Position numbers and translations under genes: made by a program. DNA of 11,052 nucleotides, taken from the NCBI GenBank assembly GCA_021803885.1, contig JAJZKY010000088.1:1-11052 (forward strand), given 5' to 3'. Under the pieces are notes generated by a model. It saw nothing but the letters and a program-made list of their open reading frames with translations, was not told where the DNA came from and did not search any database. This stretch comes from Planctomycetota bacterium. GTDB lineage: Bacteria > Planctomycetota > Phycisphaerae > WQYP01 > JAJZKY01. Shown piece by piece: positions 1 to 6,759 of the stretch. The stretch's first letter is position 1; each line of letters starts with the position of its first letter.

Positions 1-192
1 ATCTCCGCCGGACGACTCCTCCGAACGGGAGCCGCCGCCCGCTTCGCCGTGAATCAACGACGCCGCCACCGCCCCATAAGTTCCGCTGGCTATCGATAGG
101 GGAACTTTGGAGGGCCCAAAAGAAATCAAGCAACACAAGGGCGCGCCGGTCCTACAAGATACGATTTTGGCTTAAATCTTGCGGAGTCGCGG
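1..192. other. Left edge, no firmly supported gene
   Basis: No complete gene is visible. Two short open stretches touch the edge and cannot be told apart. On the minus strand a GTG at 69-67 opens 23 codons with G/C-rich third positions (MAASLIHGEAGGG...) that run off the window. On the plus strand 16 codons (SPPDDSSEREPPPASP) end in TGA at 50-52 and could be the proline-rich tail of an upstream gene. A 10-bp palindrome CTATCGATAG lies at 90-99. A short TTTGG/CCAAA inverted repeat around GGGCCC lies near 106-120 but has no T-run, so I do not call it a terminator. Confidence 0.3.
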
Positions 193-198
193 TATAAT
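167..198 (+). promoter_or_regulatory. Putative promoter of the PKD-domain gene
   Basis: A perfect TATAAT lies at 193-198, 24 bases before the ATG at 223. The -35 box is poor: TTGGCT at 167-172 gives a 20-bp spacer, and CTTAAA at 171-176 gives 16 bp but a weak match. Transcription would begin near 205, leaving a leader of about 18 nt with GAGG at 213-216 as ribosome-binding site (6-nt spacing). Confidence 0.5.
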
Positions 199-222
199 GT
201 AAGAAGTTTACCGAGGCGCCTT

Positions 223-975
223 ATGAACTTATTGCGCCATTGCGCCAGGAGATGTTGGCCAGGGGTGTTGTTGGGAGCGGTTGTCATTTTCAGCGCGGGC
301 CTCTGCGCCAGGGCCGTGCGGCTCCGGACCCATCTGTGCAACCCGTCTGGTCTTATGGTTTCCATTCAATCACTGGCAGCATCCATACCAGCCGATCGTC
401 CGCGGATTACCGGTTCGTTGATCGCTCCGACCGATGAGAACCAGCGGTACACGCTGAATCTCTCCTCAAGCTTATCCGATGCCGTCACCGGCTGGGTTAT
501 CGACTGGGGCGACGGAACAACCACCCATTCGTCCTCCGGATCGAAAACCTCGTACACGCACTCTTACGCCGATGCCGCCCATTCGTACCAGATACGCATC
601 AACGCACTAACCACCAACGGTCCGGTAGCGGGGGCTTCAATCCCCGTTATGGTTTCCTATATCGCTCCGGTTCCCATAGCCACCGGCCCGGCGAAAATCC
701 TTCAATGGCATCCCTACCCCTTGGAGCTTTCTCCAACCACCGAAGCCGGCGATCCCGTACATAATTGGAGCATCAACTGGGGAGATGGAACAGCTATTCA
801 GAGCGTGTCCGGCGCGACGCGAACCGTGTTGCATACCTTCAGTCCGGGAACAACTCAGGCGATCGTTACTGTCTCCGCCACGGACGCCAACGGCATCGGG
901 ACCGTATCGATTCCCGTTACCGTGACTCCTGTATTCTGGATTCCGATTAATCCTTTTCAGATGACCGCCTTTTAG
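223..975 (+). CDS. Exported protein with two PKD domains
   Basis: This 250-residue protein is of unknown specific function and is probably exported. The N-terminus has basic residues (H6, R9, R10) and then a hydrophobic segment (about 14-30) that fits a signal peptide or anchor; the nearby Cys28 is not in a good lipobox. Two PKD-type Ig-like beta-sandwich repeats follow, at about 59-147 and 158-236. Each carries the diagnostic WGDGT motif (residues 95-99 and 186-190) and the later aromatic/HxF or HSY strand (YTHSY, LHTF). PKD domains usually mediate adhesion or act as spacers in surface proteins; no catalytic domain is seen. The start is supported by GAGG six bases upstream and a TATAAT promoter. 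The stop overlaps that of the convergent BI-1 gene. It could be an adhesin, a matrix component or an accessory binding protein. Confidence 0.85.
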   Translation: MNLLRHCARRCWPGVLLGAVVIFSAGLCARAVRLRTHLCNPSGLMVSIQSLAASIPADRPRITGSLIAPTDENQRYTLNLSSSLSDAVTGWVIDWGDGTTTHSSSGSKTSYTHSYADAAHSYQIRINALTTNGPVAGASIPVMVSYIAPVPIATGPAKILQWHPYPLELSPTTEAGDPVHNWSINWGDGTAIQSVSGATRTVLHTFSPGTTQAIVTVSATDANGIGTVSIPVTVTPVFWIPINPFQMTAF

Positions 976-1697
976 TCGCGCTGGCGGCCCATGAGCTGCA
1001 GCAGGAACAGGAACAGGTTGATAAAATCCAGATAAAGCGTAAACGCGCCCATGATGGCGGCCTTCTGGTGCGCTTCGGAACCGTCTGCGCCCACCATATA
1101 CATGTACTTAATCTTCTGGGTATCGTAAGCGGTCAGTGCCACGAACACCACTACGCCGATAATGGAAATGATGTAATTAAGCTGGGCGCTGCCCATGAAC
1201 ATGTTCACCACCATGGCGATGATGATTCCCATTAGGGCCATGCCCGCCAGGTGTCCGATGGAGGTCAGATCGCGCTTGGTCACGTACCCGTAAAGCGCCA
1301 TGGATCCGAATGTGCCGGCGGTCACAAAAAACGTGGAATAAATGGATTGGCGCGTGAAGAGGAGCATAACAATAGCCAGCGTCAGGCCGATGGAAGCGCT
1401 GTACGCCAGAAACAGCAGCGTGGCCAGCGCGGCGCTGATGCGATTGATGGCCAAGCTCAGGCCGAACGCCAGGGCGAGCTGAACAATCATCACGAGAAGC
1501 CAGCTCTTCTCAAGGGCCATGACGGTCTGCGGCGAACGATCCAGCAGCAAACCGACAATGGCGCTGATCGCCAGGCCAAGAGTCATCCAACCGAAAACCT
1601 TGGTGATGAAATTACGCTGTTCGAGAATGTCGGCCTGGCTGGTAGGAACCAGCGAGTCGCTGTAACCGGTACGATCCGAACCGAAAAATTGACTCAT
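972..1697 (-). CDS. Bax inhibitor-1/YccA family membrane protein
   Basis: This is a 241-residue integral membrane protein of the BI-1 (TMBIM/YccA/YbhL) family. Members have about seven membrane helices and are linked to calcium leak or membrane-protease regulation; the bacterial role is poorly defined. Residues from about 30 onward alternate hydrophobic helices with short polar loops. Near the C-terminus it has the family's TAYDTQKIK motif and a GAFTLYLDFINLFLFLL helix, both typical. The length is normal and the soluble N-terminus (about 1-28) is usual for bacterial members. The ATG at 1697-1695 is preceded by AGGAG (plus-strand CTCCT at 1708-1712) with 10-nt spacing. It is convergent with the PKD gene, with overlapping stops, and divergent from infC. 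Confidence 0.93.
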   Translation of the reverse strand: MSQFFGSDRTGYSDSLVPTSQADILEQRNFITKVFGWMTLGLAISAIVGLLLDRSPQTVMALEKSWLLVMIVQLALAFGLSLAINRISAALATLLFLAYSASIGLTLAIVMLLFTRQSIYSTFFVTAGTFGSMALYGYVTKRDLTSIGHLAGMALMGIIIAMVVNMFMGSAQLNYIISIIGVVVFVALTAYDTQKIKYMYMVGADGSEAHQKAAIMGAFTLYLDFINLFLFLLQLMGRQRD

Positions 1698-1788
1698 GAC
1701 ACGTTTGCTCCTGACTCAATAACACGCCTCTTCTCCCCGGCCACCCGGCGATGTCCAAACGCTCTAAAGCCGCGGATTAGCGTATCTC

Positions 1789-1794
1789 ATTATA
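1789..1794 (-). promoter_or_regulatory. -10 box of the BI-1 gene
   Basis: Read on the minus strand, a perfect TATAAT lies 92 bases upstream of the BI-1 start codon, which would give a leader of about 85 nt. No good -35 box sits 16-18 bp further upstream; TTGAAC is only 10 bp away. The call rests on the -10 match and its position in a divergent intergenic region. Confidence 0.4.
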
Positions 1795-1862
1795 CGACAA
1801 ATGAGTTCAAAAGTTTATCGCACCATCCACCCTCCGGTCCAGGACACCCTTCCAATCACCCT

Positions 1863-1890
1863 TTGACTCCGGACGCGCCGGATGTTAAAT
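1863..1890 (+). promoter_or_regulatory. Putative infC promoter
   Basis: TTGACT at 1863-1868 and TTAAAT at 1885-1890 are separated by 16 bp, a fair sigma-70-type match (5/6 and 4/6). Transcription would begin near 1897, just before the left arm of the leader hairpin at 1899, and would leave a leader of about 65 nt before the AUU start. Confidence 0.45.
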
Positions 1891-1898
1891 ATAACCTA

Positions 1899-1941
1899 TT
1901 CTGGTGTCTTGGGCCGAACCCGGGGAGGCCGGCAACCAGAA
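1899..1941 (+). promoter_or_regulatory. Leader hairpin upstream of infC
   Basis: TTCTGGT at 1899-1905 is perfectly complementary to ACCAGAA at 1935-1941. Inside, GGCC at 1912-1915 can pair with GGCC at 1927-1930 around a CCCGGG core. The structure ends seven bases before the AGGAG ribosome-binding site, so it would present that site at the foot of a stem-loop. It may stabilise the 5' end or control infC translation; the pairing is visible but the role is inferred. Confidence 0.4.
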
Positions 1942-1948
1942 GTTTTGC

Positions 1949-1953
1949 AGGAG
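1949..1953 (+). promoter_or_regulatory. Ribosome-binding site that fixes the infC start
   Basis: AGGAG lies 8 nt before the ATT codon at 1962. It is one of the strongest Shine-Dalgarno matches in the window. No ATG, GTG or TTG in the infC frame is placed correctly for it, which decides in favour of the unusual AUU start. Confidence 0.75.
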
Positions 1954-1961
1954 CATCGACC

Positions 1962-2558
1962 ATTAGCCAACATGGGTTGCGTTGCAACGATCAGATTCGC
2001 ATTTCGCCCGTCCGGTTAATCAACCAAAGTAATGAGCAGCTTGGCATTGTGCCGATCGTCGAGGCGCTGCGCGTGGCGCGCGAGACCGGTCTGGACCTGG
2101 TGGAGGTTTCGCCGCGGGAGCGACCGCCGGTGTGCCGCATTATGGATTACGGAAAGTGGAAGTATAAACAGCGCAAAAAAGAGCAGAAATCCCACGCCGG
2201 TTCCCACGTGCAGCAACTGAAGGAATTGCGGATCCGAAGCGTGAAAATCGACGTGCACGACCAGAATACCACGGCGAATAAGGCGCGCAAGTTTCTTCAG
2301 GAAGGCCACAAAGTTCAGTTCAATCTTATGTTCCGCGGGCGCGAGATGGCGCATGTGGACTTGGGGCGGAAGATTCTGGAAAAATTCCACACCGACCTCG
2401 AAGCGCTGGGTAAAATTGAGCGCGAGCCGAAGTTGGAAGGCCGGCGAATGATTATGATCCTGGCTCCCAAACCACACGCCGCCGCCGACGGCAGAAGCGG
2501 GCGCCATGCCGAAACCAAGGCGACGGCGAATACGGCGGCGTTGCTTGAGAATCCATAG
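1962..2558 (+). CDS. infC: Translation initiation factor IF-3, AUU start
   Basis: IF-3 binds the 30S subunit, blocks early 50S joining and checks the start codon and initiator tRNA. From the ATT at 1962 the product is 198 residues. The N-terminal domain (about 10-78) contains NDQIRISPVRLI, GLDLVEVSP and the RIMDYGKWKYKQRKKEQ linker region. The C-terminal domain (about 84-170) has KELRIR, the VQFNLMFRGREM signature and the closing RRMIMILAPK strand. A hydrophilic tail of about 28 residues follows, longer than in E. coli. AGGAG lies 8 nt before the ATT. AUU is the start codon of E. coli infC, where it underlies feedback control because IF-3 rejects non-standard starts. A longer ATG-started frame exists only because the frame stays open through the antisense of the BI-1 gene. 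No rpmI or rplT follows. Confidence 0.95.
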   Translation: MSQHGLRCNDQIRISPVRLINQSNEQLGIVPIVEALRVARETGLDLVEVSPRERPPVCRIMDYGKWKYKQRKKEQKSHAGSHVQQLKELRIRSVKIDVHDQNTTANKARKFLQEGHKVQFNLMFRGREMAHVDLGRKILEKFHTDLEALGKIEREPKLEGRRMIMILAPKPHAAADGRSGRHAETKATANTAALLENP

Positions 2559-2663
2559 CGGGCGGGATTTTACGCTCCTGCGAGAGTCGCCGGCGAAGCG
2601 CGGCGGCCCTCAGCCACGGAACTTCTCATATCCTGAAAGTGGATGTTCTCCCCAATATCATTC

Positions 2664-3677
2664 TTATCCGTGCAGGCCGCAGAAATGCTGCGGCGATTCG
2701 GCGTTGTTGGTTCGGTGGGAGACCAGCATGGCGGTCATCATGGAGGCGGTTTCAGTCAGTAGATGATTCCAGCCGCGATTGGGCGAAGGGGCCATGATAA
2801 AATGCCGGCAAAATTCCTCTAATTCCTGCTGCCGGGCGCGCCAGGCGGGTGGGGGCGCAAGGGAATCTTCTTCCTTTGGTTTGCCGTCGCCGGCGGAAGT
2901 GAACCGATACGACTGATCAGTCAGCACCAGCGTTCCGAGACGATTGAAAATCTCCAGCCTGCGACGGGCGGGTAGTTCCTGGTCGGTGATAACCAGGGAG
3001 GCGGTGGCTTCGACAAAGCGCATGGTCATGCTGACACAGCCGGTGGCGTCGATGAATCGGTCTCCGCCGCCGATGGCGCCCTGCACGCAAGCGTAGAGAG
3101 CGGCGGGAACTCCGAGAAGTTCCACCACGGTACGGCAGGCGTCCCAAGCCAGCACGGAAAGAGAACGGACGATTCCGTCCGAGGCGCGCCAGTCACGGGC
3201 CAGGGCGTGATTCACCGCGGACCAGCGTCCGGTCAGAAAATAGCCGCCGCGCAAATAATCTTCGGTCTGCTCGCAAAGCTGATAGGCCCAACCCTGGGAC
3301 ATTCGCGGCCAGATATAGAGCCGGGGAGTACGCGGCTCGAGCATCTGGGCCAGCCGGCTCGCTTCCGCCAGGGTATGCACGGGTGGACCCAGGCTGAACA
3401 CGCCGATGCCCTGTTGCAGGCAAGCCTCGATAAAATCCACCGGTAAGCTCGCGGGCCGGTCAATAAGCACGATCTGGGGAGTTATTTCCAGCATCATACG
3501 GCGCAGATCGACATAAAAAGGTACGTCGAATACCTGGCCCAGTGCCCGGGCCGCGGGCATGTGTTCGTGACCGACGGCGACAAGCCTGAACCAGTCGCTT
3601 TGGCTGGATTGACGGATCGCCTCGATCCAGTCGCACTGGATCGTTTCAAGGCCGACTATTGCACACTGCAACGCCAC
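2664..3677 (-). CDS. Degenerate Gfo/Idh/MocA-like protein
   Basis: This 337-residue protein has the two-domain plan of the Gfo/Idh/MocA family, whose active members are NAD(P)-dependent sugar or inositol oxidoreductases. The Rossmann-like part (about 1-120) begins ALQCAIVGLETIQ, so the usual GxGxxG/A loop is not kept. The position of the catalytic EKP motif reads SLGPPVHTL (95-103), lacking the Glu-Lys pair. The C-terminal sheet domain (about 120-265) is recognisable from RWSAVNHALARDW, VLAWDACRTVVELLG and LEIFNRLGTLVLTD. A catalytic role is therefore doubtful; a binding or structural role is possible. The start is GTG (3677-3675) with a weak AGAG upstream. It begins 12 bp after the metG stop, so it is probably co-transcribed with metG. 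It is convergent with infC. Confidence 0.75.
   Translation of the reverse strand: MALQCAIVGLETIQCDWIEAIRQSSQSDWFRLVAVGHEHMPAARALGQVFDVPFYVDLRRMMLEITPQIVLIDRPASLPVDFIEACLQQGIGVFSLGPPVHTLAEASRLAQMLEPRTPRLYIWPRMSQGWAYQLCEQTEDYLRGGYFLTGRWSAVNHALARDWRASDGIVRSLSVLAWDACRTVVELLGVPAALYACVQGAIGGGDRFIDATGCVSMTMRFVEATASLVITDQELPARRRLEIFNRLGTLVLTDQSYRFTSAGDGKPKEEDSLAPPPAWRARQQELEEFCRHFIMAPSPNRGWNHLLTETASMMTAMLVSHRTNNAESPQHFCGLHG
2675..2693. repeat. Short hairpin near the 3' end of the oxidoreductase-like gene
   Basis: GCCGCAG and CTGCGGC form a 7-bp inverted repeat around the loop AAATG. It lies within the last codons of the minus-strand gene and about 120 bases after the infC stop. It could terminate or stabilise the infC transcript from the other strand, but no T-run follows in either direction. 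Confidence 0.3.
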
Positions 3678-3689
3678 GTTTGCTCTTAC

Positions 3690-5756
3690 TTAATGCACAC
3701 GCTGTCCCGGCGAAGCGCTGGCGTCGACGGAAAGCAAAAATATATCCACTCCACCCGGCCCGCTGGCCAGGATCATCCCTTCGCTCACGCCGAATTTCAT
3801 CTTCCGTGGCGCCAGGTTGGCACAAAAAATGACCAGGCGGCCAACCAACTGCTCGACCGTATAAGCTTTCTTGACGCCCGCGAGCACGGTCCGCTGTCCC
3901 AAAGGTCCGGCGTCGAGCACCAGCCGCACGAGCTTGTCGGCTTGTGCAATCGGTTCGGCCGCGATCACCCGCGCCACGCGCAGGTCCACGGCGTTGAACT
4001 GATCAAGGGTACAGATGGGCGCCGGCGGTTCGATCTTTTCATCGCGCGGTAAAATGTCCGCGACCGGCATCTCTGCGGCTCTCGCCGCACCAGGGTTATT
4101 TTCATCCAGCATGGCTTGAATTCGCCTTTCTTCAATTCGTTCCACAAGATGCTCGAAGGCGTTGATGCGATGCGAAGGCATCGACGACTGCGCATCGGAC
4201 CAGGTCAGGGCGGGAACATTTAAGCATCGCTCGACCTTCTGCGCAAAACGAGGCAGAATCGGCTTGAGGTAAATCGTTAAAATTCGTCCACATTCCAGTG
4301 CCGCCGTCAGCACCCCGCGCGCCTCTTCAATTTTACTTTTCACCAGCGCCCAGGGAGCCTGATCCTCCACGAATTTATTGGCCTTGTCCGCCAGAGTGCA
4401 TACCCGCCGGGTCACGCCGGCGAAATCAAGCTCTTCGTAACCGGCGGCGATCTCCGGCGCCGCATCCCGGAATTCCTTCAGCAGAGGCAGCGCCCCGACC
4501 ACCGGCACGCCCGTCTGCGAATCGAAGAGCCGTACCAACATCGGCGCGGCGCGGCTGATGAGATTAGCGAGTTTTCCAACCAGCTCGCTGTTGATCCGCC
4601 CACGGAAATCGGCGAAGTTCAGGTCGATATCCGTCGGCGACGCCGCGAGCCGGGTGGCAAAATAATAGCGCAGCCACTGCGGATCAAGATAAGCGGCGTA
4701 CTGGCGGGCGCTGATGAGGGTCCCCCGGCTCTTGGACATTTTTCCACCATGGATGGTCAGGTGGCCGTGCACGCAAAGTTTCGCCGGAGGACGCAAACCG
4801 GCGCCCAGGAGCATGGCCGGCCAGAACAGAGCATGGAAATAGACGATGTCCTTTCCTATGAAATGGCGAATTTCTAGTTCCGGCGATTGCCAGAGGTTTT
4901 CGGCTCCTTCGCCTCCCGATAAAGCGGGATTCGTCCGGGAGAGGCGATGGGCCAGGGCCGCCAGATAGCCGATGGGCGCGTCGAACCAGTTGTAGAAGAA
5001 TTTTTCCCGCCGGGAATCGGAATCAAGAAGGGGAAATCCAAAAAACGGCGCATCGCGGGTAATGTCCCAGTCTTTGAGTTCCCCGGCGAACCATTCTTCG
5101 AGCTTGTTGGCTACGGAGGTATCGACCATCCCGCCCCGCACAAGCTCCCGCAGGCGGGGACGAAAGTTTTCCAGACGCAGGAAGAAGTGAGAGCTGACCT
5201 TGCGGGCCGGCACGGCGCCGCTGATGGCGCTTTTCGGGTTAATCAATTCGGTCGGGTCATAATGTTTGCCGCAGACTTCGCAGGAGTCGCCATATTGATC
5301 GGGGGCGCGGCAGTTGGGACAGGCGCCCTTAATGAACCGATCGGGAAGAAAAATTTTCTCCACCGGATCGAAAAACTGTTCAATCGCGCGTTCCACAATG
5401 TGCCCGCCTTCCCGCAGACGCTGGTAAAAGCGGCGGCACAGAGCCTCGTTCTCGGGCGAATGGGTGGAATAATACTCGTCAAAGCTGATGTCGAAATGGG
5501 CGAAGTCGTCCTGGTGCTCACGATTCATGCGTTCAATGAATTGCTCGGGCGCGATTCCTTCCTGGCGGGCGCGGAGCATGATGGGAGTGCCGTGGGCGTC
5601 ATCGCCACAAAGATAAATGACCTCGTGGCCCTGGAGGCGTTCAAATCGGACCCAGATATCCGTCTGAATATATTCAACGAGGTGGCCGATGTGAATGGCG
5701 CCGTTGGCGTAGGGCAAAGCCGAAGTCACAAGTATTTTGCGTTTTTTTTCCGCCAT
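3690..5756 (-). CDS. metG: Methionyl-tRNA synthetase
   Basis: MetG charges tRNA-Met with methionine, for both initiation and elongation, in the cytoplasm. The 688-residue product has the class I motif HIGH in GAIHIGHLVEY near the N-terminus, a zinc-knuckle insertion with two CxxC pairs (CPNC and CEVC), and the KMSKS loop in GGKMSKSRGT. An anticodon-binding helical domain follows. The last 100 or so residues (FNAVDLRVARVIAAEP onward, with ANLAPRKMKFGVSEGM) form the Trbp111/EMAP-like tRNA-binding domain that also promotes dimerisation, so this is the long form. The ATG at 5756-5754 (MAEKKRKILVTSALPYANG) is chosen because homology begins there; the frame stays open 77 codons further upstream but reads as non-coding, proline- and glycine-rich sequence. 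The ribosome-binding site is weak. The Gfo-like gene follows in the same operon. Confidence 0.97.
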   Translation of the reverse strand: MAEKKRKILVTSALPYANGAIHIGHLVEYIQTDIWVRFERLQGHEVIYLCGDDAHGTPIMLRARQEGIAPEQFIERMNREHQDDFAHFDISFDEYYSTHSPENEALCRRFYQRLREGGHIVERAIEQFFDPVEKIFLPDRFIKGACPNCRAPDQYGDSCEVCGKHYDPTELINPKSAISGAVPARKVSSHFFLRLENFRPRLRELVRGGMVDTSVANKLEEWFAGELKDWDITRDAPFFGFPLLDSDSRREKFFYNWFDAPIGYLAALAHRLSRTNPALSGGEGAENLWQSPELEIRHFIGKDIVYFHALFWPAMLLGAGLRPPAKLCVHGHLTIHGGKMSKSRGTLISARQYAAYLDPQWLRYYFATRLAASPTDIDLNFADFRGRINSELVGKLANLISRAAPMLVRLFDSQTGVPVVGALPLLKEFRDAAPEIAAGYEELDFAGVTRRVCTLADKANKFVEDQAPWALVKSKIEEARGVLTAALECGRILTIYLKPILPRFAQKVERCLNVPALTWSDAQSSMPSHRINAFEHLVERIEERRIQAMLDENNPGAARAAEMPVADILPRDEKIEPPAPICTLDQFNAVDLRVARVIAAEPIAQADKLVRLVLDAGPLGQRTVLAGVKKAYTVEQLVGRLVIFCANLAPRKMKFGVSEGMILASGPGGVDIFLLSVDASASPGQRVH

Positions 5757-5782
5757 GTCCCGCGTTCCGATCCAAAGACGGC

Positions 5783-5788
5783 ATTGTA
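5783..5788 (-). promoter_or_regulatory. Possible -10 box of metG
   Basis: On the minus strand TACAAT (5/6 match) lies 27 bases upstream of the metG start codon. No convincing -35 box is seen at 16-18 bp. The call is weak. Confidence 0.25.
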
Positions 5789-5846
5789 ACGCGGTGCCGC
5801 GGCTTGCACGACTCCCCTGCGAACCTGTCGCGAACACCCCGCCGGC

Positions 5847-5874
5847 TTGACAGCCTCCCCCGGGGGGTGACAAT
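5847..5874 (+). promoter_or_regulatory. Putative promoter of the 5971 gene
   Basis: A perfect TTGACA at 5847-5852 is followed after 16 bp by GACAAT at 5869-5874 (4/6). The -10 lies inside the first copy of a direct repeat, so a protein bound to the repeat could block or help RNA polymerase. A second TTGACA at 5935-5940, with GATCAT 18 bp later, is an alternative that would start transcription almost at the ATG at 5971. Confidence 0.45.
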
Positions 5875-5911
5875 TCTATTGAAACGTTAACCCCTGACAC
5901 TTCTATTGAAA
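5868..5911. repeat. Two-copy 17-bp direct repeat, operator-like
   Basis: TGACAATTCTATTGAAA (5868-5884) and TGACACTTCTATTGAAA (5895-5911) match at 16 of 17 positions with a 27-bp period. Each copy contains TTC-N4-GAA, a small inverted repeat of the kind bound by dimeric regulators. The repeats lie between the divergent metG and 5971 genes and overlap the -10 of the plus-strand promoter. They could be operators; no matching regulator gene is adjacent. Confidence 0.6.
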
Positions 5912-5970
5912 TGCTACACGGCCGAGAAGCCCCTTTGACAGTTGCAATGCCGTCCCTGATCATCGGAAAC

Positions 5971-6735
5971 ATGGCCTCGCCATGCAATCATTCTTCCGCG
6001 GCGCGGCGGATGTTGACCTGCTGGGCCGCCGGTGAGCGCTGCCTCGCCGCGGGTCTTTATATGCCGGCGCGGCGGGTGCTGGAAACGGCCGAGTCCATCG
6101 CCTGGCGGCGCGGCGACGCTTATAGCCTGAGCCGGCTGTATTTACCGTTGTTGGAGACCTGCCGTCAGTTGCGTCGCCAAGCCGGCGATGGACTCATTGT
6201 GATTGTCGATCCCTGGCGCCGCGCCGCACAGCGCCAGGCGGCGGCGCGGTTGATACGGTGGGGAGCGGGAACGATGATTTGTTCCGGTCCGCGCGCGGTT
6301 CAACAAAGCCGTTATATTATGCGCCTGGCGCGAAGCAGAGGCTTGCCGCTGGAAGCTCTTGTGTTATGTGGACGGAGGGAACGTTGGCGGATCAGCTCGC
6401 CGGCGGATCCAACCTTTGCCGCCGGCTTGCCGGTGCGGTTCACGAGAGACCCGGCCGCGCTCTACGAACCAGCGTCACCGGAAAACATGACCGTAACCTT
6501 GCCGGGACCGGGGTTCTTTACAGAAGGCGAACCGGCACATGGACTTGCCAAGGAATCGCTGTTGGCGGCTTGGGAGGGGCTGGCGCTGCGCTGGCAGTCG
6601 CGCCATCCCGGTCAGGCCGCGCCGTGGGCCCAAATGCAATGGCTGCGGGAATCGCGACGGATCGACCCGGCTTGCGAACCGGTGTTGACTCGCTTGATCC
6701 AACTGGCGGAGCAAATTGCCCGCGACGGCGGGTAA
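5971..6735 (+). CDS. Hypothetical protein with helical, TPR-like N-terminus
   Basis: I do not recognise a characterised family. From the ATG at 5971 the product is 254 residues, rich in Arg and Ala, with no signal peptide or membrane helix, so probably cytoplasmic. Residues 15-70 read as paired amphipathic helices (AAGERCLAAGLYMPARRVLE and a following LYLPLLETCRQLRR) like one or two TPR hairpins. Residues 74-135 alternate short hydrophobic strands and helices (GLIVIVDPWRR, AGTMICSG, LEALVLCG), suggesting an alpha/beta core. The last 60 or so are helical again and keep several Trp residues. The start is uncertain: in-frame ATGs at 5911 and 5947 are possible, but 5911 falls inside the direct repeat and neither has a ribosome-binding site; GGAA lies just before 5971. 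It is divergent from metG and stands alone. Confidence 0.65.
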   Translation: MASPCNHSSAARRMLTCWAAGERCLAAGLYMPARRVLETAESIAWRRGDAYSLSRLYLPLLETCRQLRRQAGDGLIVIVDPWRRAAQRQAAARLIRWGAGTMICSGPRAVQQSRYIMRLARSRGLPLEALVLCGRRERWRISSPADPTFAAGLPVRFTRDPAALYEPASPENMTVTLPGPGFFTEGEPAHGLAKESLLAAWEGLALRWQSRHPGQAAPWAQMQWLRESRRIDPACEPVLTRLIQLAEQIARDGG

Positions 6736-6759
6736 GTTTACTGTACTCGGGTCCGCAAA

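Noticed and set aside
1251..1961. A long ATG-started N-terminal extension of IF-3
   Set aside because: It runs antisense through the BI-1 gene and its promoter region, has biased residue content (many Gln, Arg, Gly) and no resemblance to IF-3; the strong ribosome-binding site lies at 1949.
4947..5789. A 280-codon plus-strand frame over metG
   Set aside because: It is the antisense of the well-supported metG catalytic region.
5757..5987. A 77-codon N-terminal extension of MetG
   Set aside because: Family homology starts at MAEKKRKILVTSALPYANG, and the extension covers the promoter and direct repeats of the divergent gene.
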